Below are positions 13,101 through 23,100 of a stretch of DNA of 64,000 nucleotides, piece by piece. Made by a program: the position numbers and the translations under genes. Below the pieces are notes generated by a model. It saw only the letters and a list, made by a program, of their open reading frames with translations, searched no databases and had not been told where the DNA came from. This stretch comes from Brachionus manjavacas (Eukaryota > Rotifera > Eurotatoria > Ploima > Brachionidae), in contig JAHQIY010000009.1 of the NCBI GenBank assembly GCA_019054805.1, positions 992,001-1,056,000 of the forward strand. The letters are read 5' to 3'. Position 1 is the first letter of the stretch. Each line of letters begins with the position of its first letter.

Positions 13101-16005
13101 GCAGCTCTTATTTGATACTTTTTTATTTAACTTTAATTTTTTAAGTTCACTTTTTTTTTCAATTTCAACAAATTTATAAAATTGCTTTATTAAATGAAAT
13201 TTTATACAAAAAAATGTTTTTTTTTTTTTTAAAGATAGTCAGAATATCAAAATAATTCAGCTTTAAAAAATTTTTTTTGGCGATTGCATTATACCAGAAA
13301 AAAGCTTTAAAAAAATTCTTTATTTTCATAGTCTGCAAAACTTTTGCTCAATAGTTGCAGAATGTTTAGTACCTAAAAAGATAGAAATTAAGTTCTTTTG
13401 CAGAAATTGCTAAATTATATTATGTTTCTGTTCTTGCTATTTTCACAAAGGAAATTTTTATAAATTTTTACAAATTCTATTTTATGAGATTTAAATCCAA
13501 AAATATAAAAAATAGTTTTGTTCTTTTTTCAAATTGTTTAATTAGACCCTTTTTATATATTCTACCCATTATTATAATTCTAAAATTTTCAATTAAAAGA
13601 TTTTACCTATTGCCTTGATTTCCAGTTTTGACCCATAAATCTTGAATAAAATCACCTCCAGATTTTCTAGTATAAACTTTTAATTTTGTTATACTCAAGC
13701 CATACCTTTAAAAATAATTTTAGTCTATAATTTAAAAATAAATAAACAAAACTGTTTACATATGATACCAAAATGAAAAGCATTTAACTGTTCCTTTTCT
13801 AACAGGTGATCCACTAATTAGCCTTGCTCTTTCGGAGTCTTTTCTATTTTCAGTTTCGGCAGCCATGAACCAACCTTGTCCATTTTCTAAAGTATGATCG
13901 ACAAAAGGACCTGTTCCGTTTAATTTAAACCAGCCTTGTTTTCTGATAAATTGAAAGCCTTCAATTCCAGTGTCAGGATACCATCCACAAGTGTCCTTTT
14001 CGAAGCTGCACTGAATTGTAGATTCATTACTCGGTTGTGCAGCTACTGGAGACAATTTACAACTGGTTTCTTTAGTAATAGTTATTTGATCAATGGCTAT
14101 GTAACTTTGGTAGCCTTTTCCAACAATTCCTTCTATAAAAGTGAAATATGGTCCCTGATATGGCAACGGTACTTGAGCATATAACCAATTGTTTCCTTTC
14201 GACCCAGTCAAAGTCCATTTTAGCTGCAAAGGTCTCGTTGAACTTATATTAATTAATCTAGTATAAACATTAATTGTTCCCGCATCAACTCCATTCATGT
14301 AATAAGCAAATTTTAGGCAGTAATCGTCATCAATTACAGGACTAACTATCTGGGCTTTGTCTCCAGTTCTAGCGGGAGCAGACGGTTCCAAAAAGGCATA
14401 ATATCCCTGGGTATTTCCTTGTGAGTCTTTTTGAGGTCCAAGTCCAGTCGTACTTGTGCCAGCCACGTTAATTTCCCATTCAGCTTGTACAACATTTGAT
14501 TCAGTGACTTCTTGCCAGGTACAATCTTGTTCAAAATTACATTCATAAATATTTGGACATTTTTTATTTTCTGTATATTTTATCTCATCTAAACCAATGT
14601 CTCCTCTGGGACCAGCATTGCCCTTGATTGCTTCAAATAGAATCTGAAAATCTCCTCTTGATTGTATTTCACGTCTGACAATCCGCCATGGTCTACCTTG
14701 GTCACCCGATGTTGTAAATATTCTGGTCTTTCCAGTTGTTTGATTTAAGTAAACATTTAAAATATTTACATGTCGACCTTAAATTAAATTATTTTATTCT
14801 ATCATATCAATTTTTTTAGCCTACCATTTGCATTGTAGTAAAACTCTAGACAGCCTGTTCCCGATGGATCATTGCCAGATGGAGAAATTAGAATTGCTTT
14901 GCTACCGCTCACACTACTAGGTGAAGTAGGCTCAAAAAGCATAAAATGCCCAAAAATGGTTCCAGTGCTGACATCTGATAAAATTTTTAATTTTTATTAT
15001 TATCTAAATTTTAGCTTTATTTTACCATTAGGTGGTCCAGTTTCAATGGTAATCGTTTGACCTGTGAACCGATTCCAGCTTATTCTTTGATTTGTATCAG
15101 ATCTATAGCCGCAAACAAAATCGGTTTCAAAATCACAATTTATTGTTGTTTCGTCTAAAAAATTATTTAAATCCCAAATAATAAGAAGAATTTTTAACTT
15201 TATTTTATTTTACCTAATTCACATGGTTCTTCTTTATACATAGCATCATCAATCGCAACTAACTGGAAAAATTTTTTTTTAAATTTTTGTGAAATTGAAA
15301 TTTTTTATTTATTCACCCCTGAGTAGCTAGCCGGACTTCCTTCGATTGCAATCGAATAATCAATTTGATATTCTAAATCTAAGCTAACTTTTGCCAAATT
15401 CCATCTAAGTAACATAAAAATGAAATCAAAGAATTTTAGTAAAATAAACAATTACCCTCTGCCCTGGTATCCCAGTTTAAAAAACCGAGGATTTGGTTCT
15501 TTATTGAAATTTTTCATCAAATAAATACTGAAACTTGGAATTGATGAGCCTTGAATGAAATACCAAACAGAAAAACACGCTTGGGCAAAATTTTTTCTTC
15601 TAAAATATCCCGATCTTAGTTGAGACTTGAAAAAATAATTTTTAACTTTATTTTAAAAAATTTTTTTAAAATACTTTTGAAAAAAAATCCACACTCGATG
15701 AGTTTCCTACGTATGCATAATATCCATTCTGACCTTGCGTATGATCTCCTACTGGAAAACTACCTGGTTTATTGTAATTTGAAGTCTTGGTTCTCTTCCA
15801 ACTTATTCCGCTTGATGAATAATCTTTCCATCTACATAAATCAGTATCAAAATCGCAATCCAATTCTGAGTTTTGACCAAAAGCTATTGATTGATAATAA
15901 AAGAACAAAACTCCTTGAAAATTCCAAGTTAAGAATTTTATTTTGGCTGATAATTTTACTCTTACCTATTAAAAGAGCTTTGAGATTCGAACGAACATCG
16001 TTCAT
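1..16005 (-). CDS. MAM-A: giant secreted/surface multi-MAM protein (3' end beyond left edge)
   Basis: This is one spliced gene read leftwards from the ATG at 16005-16003. Exon 1 (16005-15966) and exon 2 (from 15913) join in phase 1 to give a hydrophobic signal peptide (VLFFYY...IAFG) followed by QNSELDCDFD, the start of the first MAM module. I count 23 MAM modules, each about 165 residues with the usual landmarks: C-x-FE, C-x-W, GP-x-x-DHT, FWYHMYG, G-x-x-GDIA-x-DD. The last module is cut by the window edge. The junctions I checked by hand (exons 1-19 and several others) are GT-AG and keep frame, so the gene looks functional. MAM modules mediate extracellular adhesion. No membrane span is reached inside the window, but the plus-strand paralogue suggests a C-terminal one to the left. 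Modules 7-23 pair one for one with modules 1-17 of the plus gene. Confidence 0.85.
1156..2969 (-). CDS. MAM-A modules 19-21 and Thr-rich linker
   Basis: Module 19 (YDCNFEKDFCLW), module 20 (FCDFETDDICGY) and module 21 (DCDFENGFC) lie here. An open stretch past 1882 reads into intron. The real donor is GT at 1881/1880 and the acceptor is just above 1814, which joins FENGFC to SWEPIDS in frame and matches [11 protein letters not shown] in the plus-strand copy. The linker after module 21 is IPSTTTTTTRSPQSTSAPS. Module 21 lacks the GP-x-x-DHT motif and has FRPLSDH instead, as does plus-strand module 15. Confidence 0.82.
2970..5687 (-). CDS. MAM-A modules 16-18 and Thr-rich linker
   Basis: Module 16 (FDCSFEKDCSW) has a shortened first loop, as does plus-strand module 10 ([11 protein letters not shown]). 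Module 17 (LCTFENPDLCGY) is split by the longest intron of the gene, 4044-5006 (963 nt), between SSD and HTLQTPEGHFM. Module 18 (DCNFEEKSLCNY) follows, with exon breaks after the KIEW-type segment and before the ESQPL segment. The linker is NTTLTTVSTTTRLTTTIST. Splice joints at 5007/4043 and near 3760 are GT-AG and in frame. Confidence 0.8.
4044..5006 (-). other. Long intron of MAM-A (963 nt)
   Basis: A GT-AG intron inside MAM module 17. It is extremely AT-rich with long A and T runs. I see no coding sequence, RNA gene or transposon in it. The short open stretch at its right end is just read-through from the exon. Confidence 0.7.
5688..7695 (-). CDS. MAM-A modules 13-15 and Thr-rich linker
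   Basis: Module 13 (FDCDFETNFCGW) carries an aromatic stretch (DDYYDYYSWTGWGSG) in the spot where other modules have ETSSP; plus-strand module 7 has the matching [13 protein letters not shown] 352-nt AT-rich intron (7022-7373) splits module 13 after FWYYMKG. Module 14 (VDCDFEEEHLCGY) is followed by module 15, whose N-terminal loop is enlarged (FEFCSWINLENSPDENLKNGTLDNFDW). The linker reads TQVLTTTASTTTTVTYPS. From 7021 leftwards the coding sequence is open for about 1.8 kb, until the small intron near 5190-5250. Confidence 0.82.
7696..9678 (-). CDS. MAM-A modules 10-12 and Thr/Pro linker
   Basis: Module 10 ([13 protein letters not shown]) is nearly identical at its start to plus-strand module 4 ([13 protein letters not shown]). 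Module 11 ([13 protein letters not shown]) and module 12 ([26 protein letters not shown]) follow. The segment is cut by about eight short introns. Small exons hold the FYYHLYGET and IGELNV parts of module 10, and the same splits occur in the plus-strand copy. The linker after module 12 is EPTTAGPSTSTPGP. No in-frame stop remains once the introns are removed. Confidence 0.8.
9679..11522 (-). CDS. MAM-A modules 7-9 and Thr/Pro linker
   Basis: Module 7 (SSFDCDFENGFCGW) is the counterpart of the first MAM module of the plus-strand gene; both share an unusual WQPxxDFTT segment in place of the usual GPSxDHT. Module 8 (TCDFEDDNICQF) and module 9 (FCDFESQDTLCTWSNVEGEDEFDWEEG) follow. Exons deduced include one starting at 11041, then 10740-10247, 10195-10164, 10107-9902 and 9849-9452. 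The linker after module 9 is TTPMPVSTRPPASQQ. Module 9 is of the third, 'DFDW' type. Frame is kept across every junction I checked. Confidence 0.82.
11579..14015 (-). CDS. MAM-A modules 4-6 and Thr-rich linker
   Basis: Module 4 (IQCSFEKDTCGW) begins in the long exon ending at 13760 and continues through exon 13705-13607. It then crosses a 774-nt intron into exon 12832-11774, which also carries module 5 (SCDFEDSLCGY) and most of module 6 (DCNFENDDLCLW). Exon 11709-11579 closes module 6 ([11 protein letters not shown]) and encodes the linker TTNPLPTTTRTFKP. This is the A-B-C triplet order seen through the rest of the gene: the middle module has CGY and the third is followed by a Thr/Pro-rich spacer. 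Like modules 1-3, this triplet is absent from the plus-strand gene. Confidence 0.8.
12833..13606 (-). other. Long intron of MAM-A (774 nt)
   Basis: A GT-AG intron inside MAM module 4, joining TGNQGN to RWNKASF in frame. It is AT-rich filler with homopolymer runs; nothing else is recognisable. Confidence 0.7.
14016..16005 (-). CDS. MAM-A exons 1-8: signal peptide and MAM modules 1-3
   Basis: Exons deduced by hand: 16005-15966, 15913-15675, 15625-15456, 15404-15317, 15262-15214, 15154-15026, 14974-14825, and 14777-13760 (the last runs on into module 4). All junctions are GT-AG and in frame. The signal peptide is split by intron 1. Module 1 starts at ELDCDFDTDLCRW, module 2 at TINCDFETDFVCGY and module 3 at CNFEQDCTW. 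The segment ends in a short, only weakly Ser/Thr-rich spacer (SPVAAQPSNEST). Modules 1-3, with 4-6, have no counterpart in the plus-strand paralogue, whose exon 1 joins directly to the equivalent of module 7. Either this gene gained two triplets or the other lost them. Confidence 0.8.
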
Positions 16006-17069
16006 TGTTTAAGCTTAAAATTTTTATTATCGATTAATTGTAGTTTGTTATCAAATTCTAAAAAATTTTAGATTTATTAAATGTTTTTATTTTTTATTAA
16101 ATTCTTTTAATTTATGAATTACTGAACTTATATAATATTTGAAAAGATCTTAAATCATTTCGAAATAGTTATTTAACCAATTTAATCTTGAGACTATTTT
16201 TATCTATTTTAATATTTATAGAGATAATTAAATAAATTTTAATTCAATTTCCATTTTTAAACATTGATAGGTTGAATTTGTCTAATCTCTGAAAAGATGG
16301 CTTATTAAATAATAAAGCTTTATCATTATCATTATTTGCCCTCGCGATTCATTTATCTATTTCAAAGTTTTATAATTATCTTAAATGAATTAATAACAAA
16401 AAATTATCTTTTAAACTGATTTGACGATTTTTAGAATTATCAAATAATAAAAACGATAAAAAAAATTATAAAAAAAATTAAGCTGTACTTTCAAAGTTAT
16501 AAGCAGAATATGTGCACTCAGACTGGCTATTTTGAAAAAATTATTATGCATTAAAAAATGTAAACAAAATAATAAAAAATTATCTTTTTAATAAAAAAAT
16601 TTTATTTGCAATAAAATTAAAGATATCTGCTATAAAATATTCTACTGACTCTACATTTGCTATAAATACTAGCCTTCAAAATTTAAATTAAATTTTAGAA
16701 AAATCTTTTGAATATTAAACAATTCATCCATTACTGATTAAATCAATATTTTTCCATGGCTTCTTTATCTTAAATTTTAGTAACTCTTCCGAATTAAGAA
16801 AAAAAAAAACTTAAACAGGCTCCTTTCTAGAATATTTAAAAAGAATGGCTTCATTTTTAAATAGGCTTAATAATAAAGGACAATAAGTTTTTGAAATATC
16901 AACCTCATTTATTCATGGTCAAATTTCCTTTAATATATTTTTTTTCAATTTAATTTTATCTATCAGTTTGTACAATTAAAATTTAAAAATTTTTTTTTAG
17001 ACTATTAGATAAATAAAATATTTTTAATTATTGATAAAAAGAAATTAAATAATACAAAAAAAATTAAAA
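16006..17069. promoter_or_regulatory. Divergent intergenic region between MAM-A and MAM-B (probable bidirectional promoter)
   Basis: These 1,064 bases separate the two start codons of the head-to-head paralogues and hold no other gene. The sequence is about four-fifths A+T. TATA-like strings occur near 16631 (TATAAAAT) and 16661 (TATAAATA) on the plus strand. Whether they act as core promoters is unknown; they lie about 400 bases from the plus ATG. The two halves are not obvious inverted copies of each other, so the mirror symmetry resumes only at the first exons. Co-regulation of both genes is inference from the layout. Confidence 0.5.
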
Positions 17070-17115
17070 ATGAACGAAAAATTTCGTTCGAATTTTTTCT
17101 ATTCAATTTTATTAG
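17070..17115 (+). CDS. MAM-B exon 1 (start codon, N-terminal leader)
   Basis: Encodes [16 protein letters not shown] and ends in phase 1 before GTAATTT. It is clearly related to MAM-A exon 1 (MNDVRSNLKALLIG, also phase 1), which supports this ATG. The acceptor at 17263/17264 joins it to [12 protein letters not shown], the first MAM module. In MAM-A the second exon adds a strongly hydrophobic run, but here exon 2 does not, so the leader's hydrophobic core (FFYSILLG) is short. Either signal function is weak or a small exon in the 148-nt intron has been missed. Confidence 0.7.
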
Positions 17116-20100
17116 GTAATTTATTAATTAATTTAAAAGCCAAAAACTTTATTAAATCACGTTTTCAAAATAAAGCGATATTTTTAAACGCAAATGGTCA
17201 AATAATATCGAGTATATTAATAATTATTTTTATAAAGTTAAAAGTTAAAGTAACTTTTTAAAGATTCGACAAGTTTCGATTGTGATTTTGAAAGAAATAT
17301 ATGTGGATGGACTAATGATCTGAGCGGAAATTTCAATTGGCGACGAAAACAAGCTTCATCTTCTGCAAATGCTTGGCAGCCTAATATTGACTTTACAACT
17401 GGAACTTCTGGTACTTACATACTTTAAAAACTGATTAAATTAATAAGGAAACATTTTAGCAGGTTGGTATCTGTACATTGATAGTTCGGCTCCGAGTCAA
17501 CCAAACCAAAAGGCCCGGGTCCGATCTGTTATGGTAAACAAAATTGCTAATTCTGCAAGTTGCTTACAATTTGCTTATTATCTTCACGGAGATAATGTGG
17601 GAAAACTAAATATGTACATCACTCCTGGATCAGGAGCTCTGATAACTCCATCTTTTACCGCCGAAGGTTCCAAAGGGACAAACTGGCTCATTGAAAAATT
17701 TAGCCTTAATTTTGGAATTAGTTTTAGTTTTGATGTAAAATCCAATTTTTGATGTCTAAAAATTGTTATTAATTAAAAAAATTTGCTTAATTAGATTGTT
17801 CTAGAAGGGGTAATTGGAAACGGAGCCAAAGGTGTAATTGCTGTCGATGATATTTTTATTTCTGATGGAGCTTGTCAAAAAAAAGAATGCGATTTTGAAG
17901 ACCCATCGATTTGTGGATACACAAATGACAATTCTGGTAACTTTAATTGGACCAGAAATTCAGGTCCCACGTCTTCTTTTCAAACAGGGTAAGCTATTAA
18001 TTAAAAAAAAATAATTAATTAAATTCTTAATTTTAAAGACCTTCTGTTGATCACTCCACTGGCTCTTCACTCGGCCATTACATGTTCATTGAGTCCTCTT
18101 ATCCGCAGAATAAAAACAATTTAGCTCGTTTATTGACCCAAAGCTTTGACAAAGGCGTTTACTGCTTAGATTTTTATTACCACATGTGGGGTTCTACCAT
18201 AGGCGCTTTAAATGTTCTGACTAAGTCTGAGAGCGGAATTTTTAGTGCACCTTTTTGGACAAGGAATAAAAATTACGGAAATGAGTGGAATTTGGCTCAG
18301 ACAAATGTTAAAACTAGTGAAAAATTTCAAATTGTTTTTGAAGGTTTAGTGGGCACTTCATGGTATGGCGACATAGCTATCGATGATGTCAAAGTTGAGA
18401 ATAGAGAATGTGGTCCCATAGGCTTTTGTTCATTTGAATCAAGCCCAAGATTTTGTACCTGGTCAAATTTGGAGGGTAATAATGACGATTTTGATTGGGA
18501 AGAAGGAACAGGTGAATCAACTAGCTCTGTTGGACCTTCAGTCGATCATTCTTTGGGAACCCCTAAAGGCCACTTTGCTTTTATCGAGCTATCTTCACCA
18601 AGGAAAGAAAATGATAAAGTATTTTTTTAAAAAATTTAACTAATTCACTACTATATTTGAAAAAAAAATAGGCAATTTTGTCAAGTCTTATTTTTGAATC
18701 AGTCGATAGCAGATGCATAGGCTTTTGGTATTCTATAAATGGTAACTCAGTTGGTTCGATTCAAGTTGATATCATTTATGATAACGACGATAGAGAAACT
18801 ATATGGAAGCTAAGTAGAGATAAGGGAGATCAATGGCTCTATGGATCAGTTGGCTTTAGTTCTAAAAACATGACCTATAAGTAATGATCAGGAATTATTA
18901 AGAATATTTAAAAAATAATTTTTTATCCTACAAAGAGTTTATATTATCGGAACTGTGGGAAAAAATAGTCAGGGTCATATTGCTATAGATGATATTTCAT
19001 TAACTAACACTAATTGTACTTTACAACCATCTGAAGTTATAAATGAACTATCTATTGCGACAACCACTTTTGCACCAACAACTACAAAACCTTTGCCATC
19101 ATATGATATCACTTGTTCATTCGATAATAATAACAAATGTGGCTGGACTGATGACTCAAGTGCCAAATTAAAATGGACTCTGTTCAAAGGTTCAACAAGC
19201 TCTATTGATACCGGTCCGATGTCAGATGTTTCCAAAAATGGTTACTATATTTATTTGGAAACAACTGGTGTTAAAGAAAAGGATTCGGCAAGAATTATTT
19301 CTCAGCCTATAAATTCAACTCTTGTTCAAAATACTCGTAAATATTTTATTTAAAAAAGAATAAAATTCTTTTTTTAATTTTCTTTTTAAAATTCTAATTT
19401 TAGATTGTTTGACATTTTATTATCATCTTTATGGTCAAACAGTAATGATTTTATTTTTAATTAGTTAAGTTTTTAAAATGAATTTTTGACAGATAGGAGA
19501 ATTGAATGTAAAATTACTAACCCCCGTTGGACTAGCAACTAAACCAATTTGGCAAAGAACTACTCAGCATGGTGACATATGGCTACGTGCGCATCTGAAT
19601 GTACTTGATCAAAATTACCCTGAATACAGAATAGTATTCGAAGCTGTAGCCGGAAAATGTAAATAAAAAAATTTAAAATCAAACATTAGTTTTTTTTGTT
19701 TTAGCTTATAGTGGCGATGTTGCTATTGATGAAATAGAATTTTTTCCCAATAAAAAGTGTCCGTCAATATCTGAATTTGGAAATTCAGTAACTCATTACT
19801 GTGATTTTGAAACAGACGAGTGTGGATATACAGTCACTGGAACTAGTGGAAATAAATGGCAAAGATCGATGCCTAGTTCTGTGGTATTTGGCAATCTCCC
19901 GTCTGTTGACAATACTTTGCAAACTCAAAACGGATACTTTTTCAAATCAAATGTACACTCATTATTTAAATTTTGTTAATTTTGTTTATTTAATAATTTA
20001 AAGGGCCTTACTTATGTCTCTAATCAAATATCAAGGTTTACCACTATGATGTTTAATCCGCAAACTTACGGACGATGCTTGAATTTTTACATGTTTTCGT

Positions 20101-23100
20101 TAGTTTTTTTTTAAATCTAAAAAAATTTAAATTAAACTATATTTGATTTTATTGTGAAAAAAAATTTAATATTATTTTTTGAAAGAAATGGAGGGGTAAC
20201 ACCTAATCTAAAAGTTTATTCAAAATCAAATGTTTCAAGTGCCGAAACTTTGTTGTTCGCTCCATCACGTAATTATTATTTGTTTTTATTATTAAATAAT
20301 TAGCAAACTAAATGAGTAATTAAAAGCTTCTCAATCAAACAATTGGATAAATTTTGAATTGGAAGTACCAGAAGATCAAAATGGTTACAGCATCACTTTT
20401 GAATCTATAACTAGAGTTGGAATTGGAGCTGCCAATTTGGCAATAGATGATATTTCAATTCGAAGAGGATTATGCCGAAAACATCCTGGTGGTAATTTTC
20501 TATTAATAAAAATTTAATTTATTTTTTAATCAATTTTCTAAGACTGTGATTTTGAATTCACTGAATTTTGTAGTTGGTCTAATTCAAAAGACGATGATTT
20601 CGACTGGCTTTTACATCAAGGAGGTACACCTTCTGTTAGCACTGGTCCTGATGTAGATCAGTAAGTTTTTTGAGAAAGAAAATTAAATATTATTTTTTCA
20701 ATTATTTTTTTAGCACTTTGAAAAATTCAAATGGAACTTTTATTTACTTAGAAGCATCTTCTCCTCAAGTTAAAAGTAAAACGATCCTTAATTTTAGCTA
20801 GTAATTTTTGACATTTTTCTTCTAGATGATAAAGCTTTGCTTATTAGTGAAACATTTAATGATCAATCTATATGTTTTTCATTTTGGTACCATGCTTATG
20901 GAAATTCAATCGGATACTTAAGAATTTATTTCACTGATGCAAATTTTACAAACAAAATTTTATCATGGGAATTATCAGGTCAACAAAGTTTGAATAAAAA
21001 AGACTGGAAACAAGGAATTTTACCACTTTACAATATTGGCCATGATTACAAGATTATAATTGAGGGCACAATAGGTGTTGGAACTTCGGGAACCACTATC
21101 AATGGAGACATTGCGTAAATATGCTTATATTTTTTCTGCAATTAAATAAAATTTAATTTATTTTAAGTCTTGATGATTTATCATTTCTAAAATATGACGC
21201 TTCATGTGTTCAACAGCCTGATTTTTCTCTTCCAACTCATTCGACATCGTACCCAACAACAACACCTCAAATTTATGGTATGAAAAAAGCTTTATCATTT
21301 GATATTTAAATGATAAATTTTGATTTAGACGGCTTTATTTGTAATTTTGAGACTGATTTATGCGGCTGGACCCATACGGCAGACTCCACTACCAAATGGT
21401 TCAGAAAAACTGGTAAGACATATGGAGGACCAAAAGTCGATCAGTATTTATAATCATTAAAGGTGAAGAAACACATCAATAATTTTACTAATTTAAGTAC
21501 GTATGGAAAAAATGATACCTATTATGTTTTTTTTGAGTCTGATGAGGATTATTACGATTACTGGGGTTGGGGATGGGGCTCAGGAACCACAGACCGATCA
21601 AAGCTAGTTAGTCCAACTATTGATGGAAATTTAAAACAATGCTTACAATTCTGGTAAAAAGACATAAATAAAATGAAAAATTAAAATTTTCTATTTTGTC
21701 AAATATCTAAGGTATTATATGTACGGAAGTGGTGTTGGTGTATTGTCTGTTTTTTTGAGAACCAAAAACAGCAATGGCAGTTTTTCGCAGTCTCCTGCTA
21801 TTTGGACTATGAAAAATAGTCACGGAAAACATTGGAATCTTGCACATGTTCAATACGAAGGAGGAATTCAGTCTGCCACTAATTTTATAATAGAAGGATA
21901 TGCCAATACATTATCAAGTGGAGATATAGCCTTGGGTAATTATTAGATAAAATTCATAAAATCAATGTTTTACTTAAAAAATATTCAGATGATTTTGGTT
22001 TTAATTTTGGAAGCTGTGAGGATGCAGATTTTGCCTCAGTTACTTGTGATTTTGAAGAAGACCATATTTGTGGATACCAGGCTGACCCAAAAGCAGATTT
22101 TAACTGGGCACGAAATAAAGGCTCAACATTATCGGATCAAACTGGACCATCAGTGGATGTCACAACCGGCACTGGATTCGGCTATTATATGTTCATTGAA
22201 ACTTCGGCTCCTCAATCTTATAATCAAAAAGCAAGGCTTGTTTCACCAACTCAAAGTTTTGATGATGGAAAATGCCTTTACTTTTGGTACCACGCTTATG
22301 GAAAGGATGTAGCAACTTTAAATGTTTATTCTGAAATTCAAACGAATCAAACTAATAAACCGAAAAATCTACTTTGGTCTATTAATCGAGATCAAGGAGA
22401 TACTTGGTTCATAGCAAGAGTTCCAACTGATTATTCTGATAATTTTAAGATCATTTTTGAAGGAATTGTTGGAAGATCTTATAGAGGTGATGTTGTAAGT
22501 AACATTTTATATCAAATACAATATTGTATTATAGTTTAATTAAATATAAATGGAAAGCACACTTAATAAATAGAATTATTTTTTATAATTTTTTTTAAAT
22601 TATTGAATAATTAAACAAAAAGAAAGAAAATACGAATCACTTTTTTAACAATTTTTGTAAGCAACTTCCAAATTAATTTTAATAGCGGTTTTGAATTCAA
22701 ATATCTTAATGTTTTTTGGCATTCTTTTTAGTTCTTATATTATTAATTTTTTTTAAATGAAAAAATCAAAATTTAAAAATTTTAAAAAATTTTATTAAAA
22801 AATTAAAATACATTTCTTAAAAGGCGATTGATGACGTGTTTATGTCCAAGTTTTCATGTAGCCAACCTTTTGATTGTGATTTCGAAAATTCCCAATTCGA
22901 TTTATGCTCTTGGACAAATGTTAACAGTTCTTATGACAACTTCGACTGGCAAATAGAATCTTCCAGTGACCAGGCAAATTTTGGCCTTATTTCAGATAAT
23001 ACATTTGGAGACTTAACTGGACACTTTATGCTTTCAAATGGCAAAATTCTAAATCATTTTTCTCGAATTATATCTGAAAATATGCCACCAACGAGCTCTA

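Noticed and set aside
16631-16668. Firm TATA-box calls for MAM-B
   Set aside because: TATA-like strings are expected by chance in this composition and lie ~400 bases from the ATG; they are mentioned only as part of the promoter region.
17116-17261. Continuation of the open frame after MAM-B exon 1 (hydrophobic [12 protein letters not shown])
   Set aside because: It lies beyond a good donor (G|GTAATTT) placed exactly as in MAM-A exon 1, and the frame ends before the MAM module. Treated as intron, though a small extra exon cannot be excluded.
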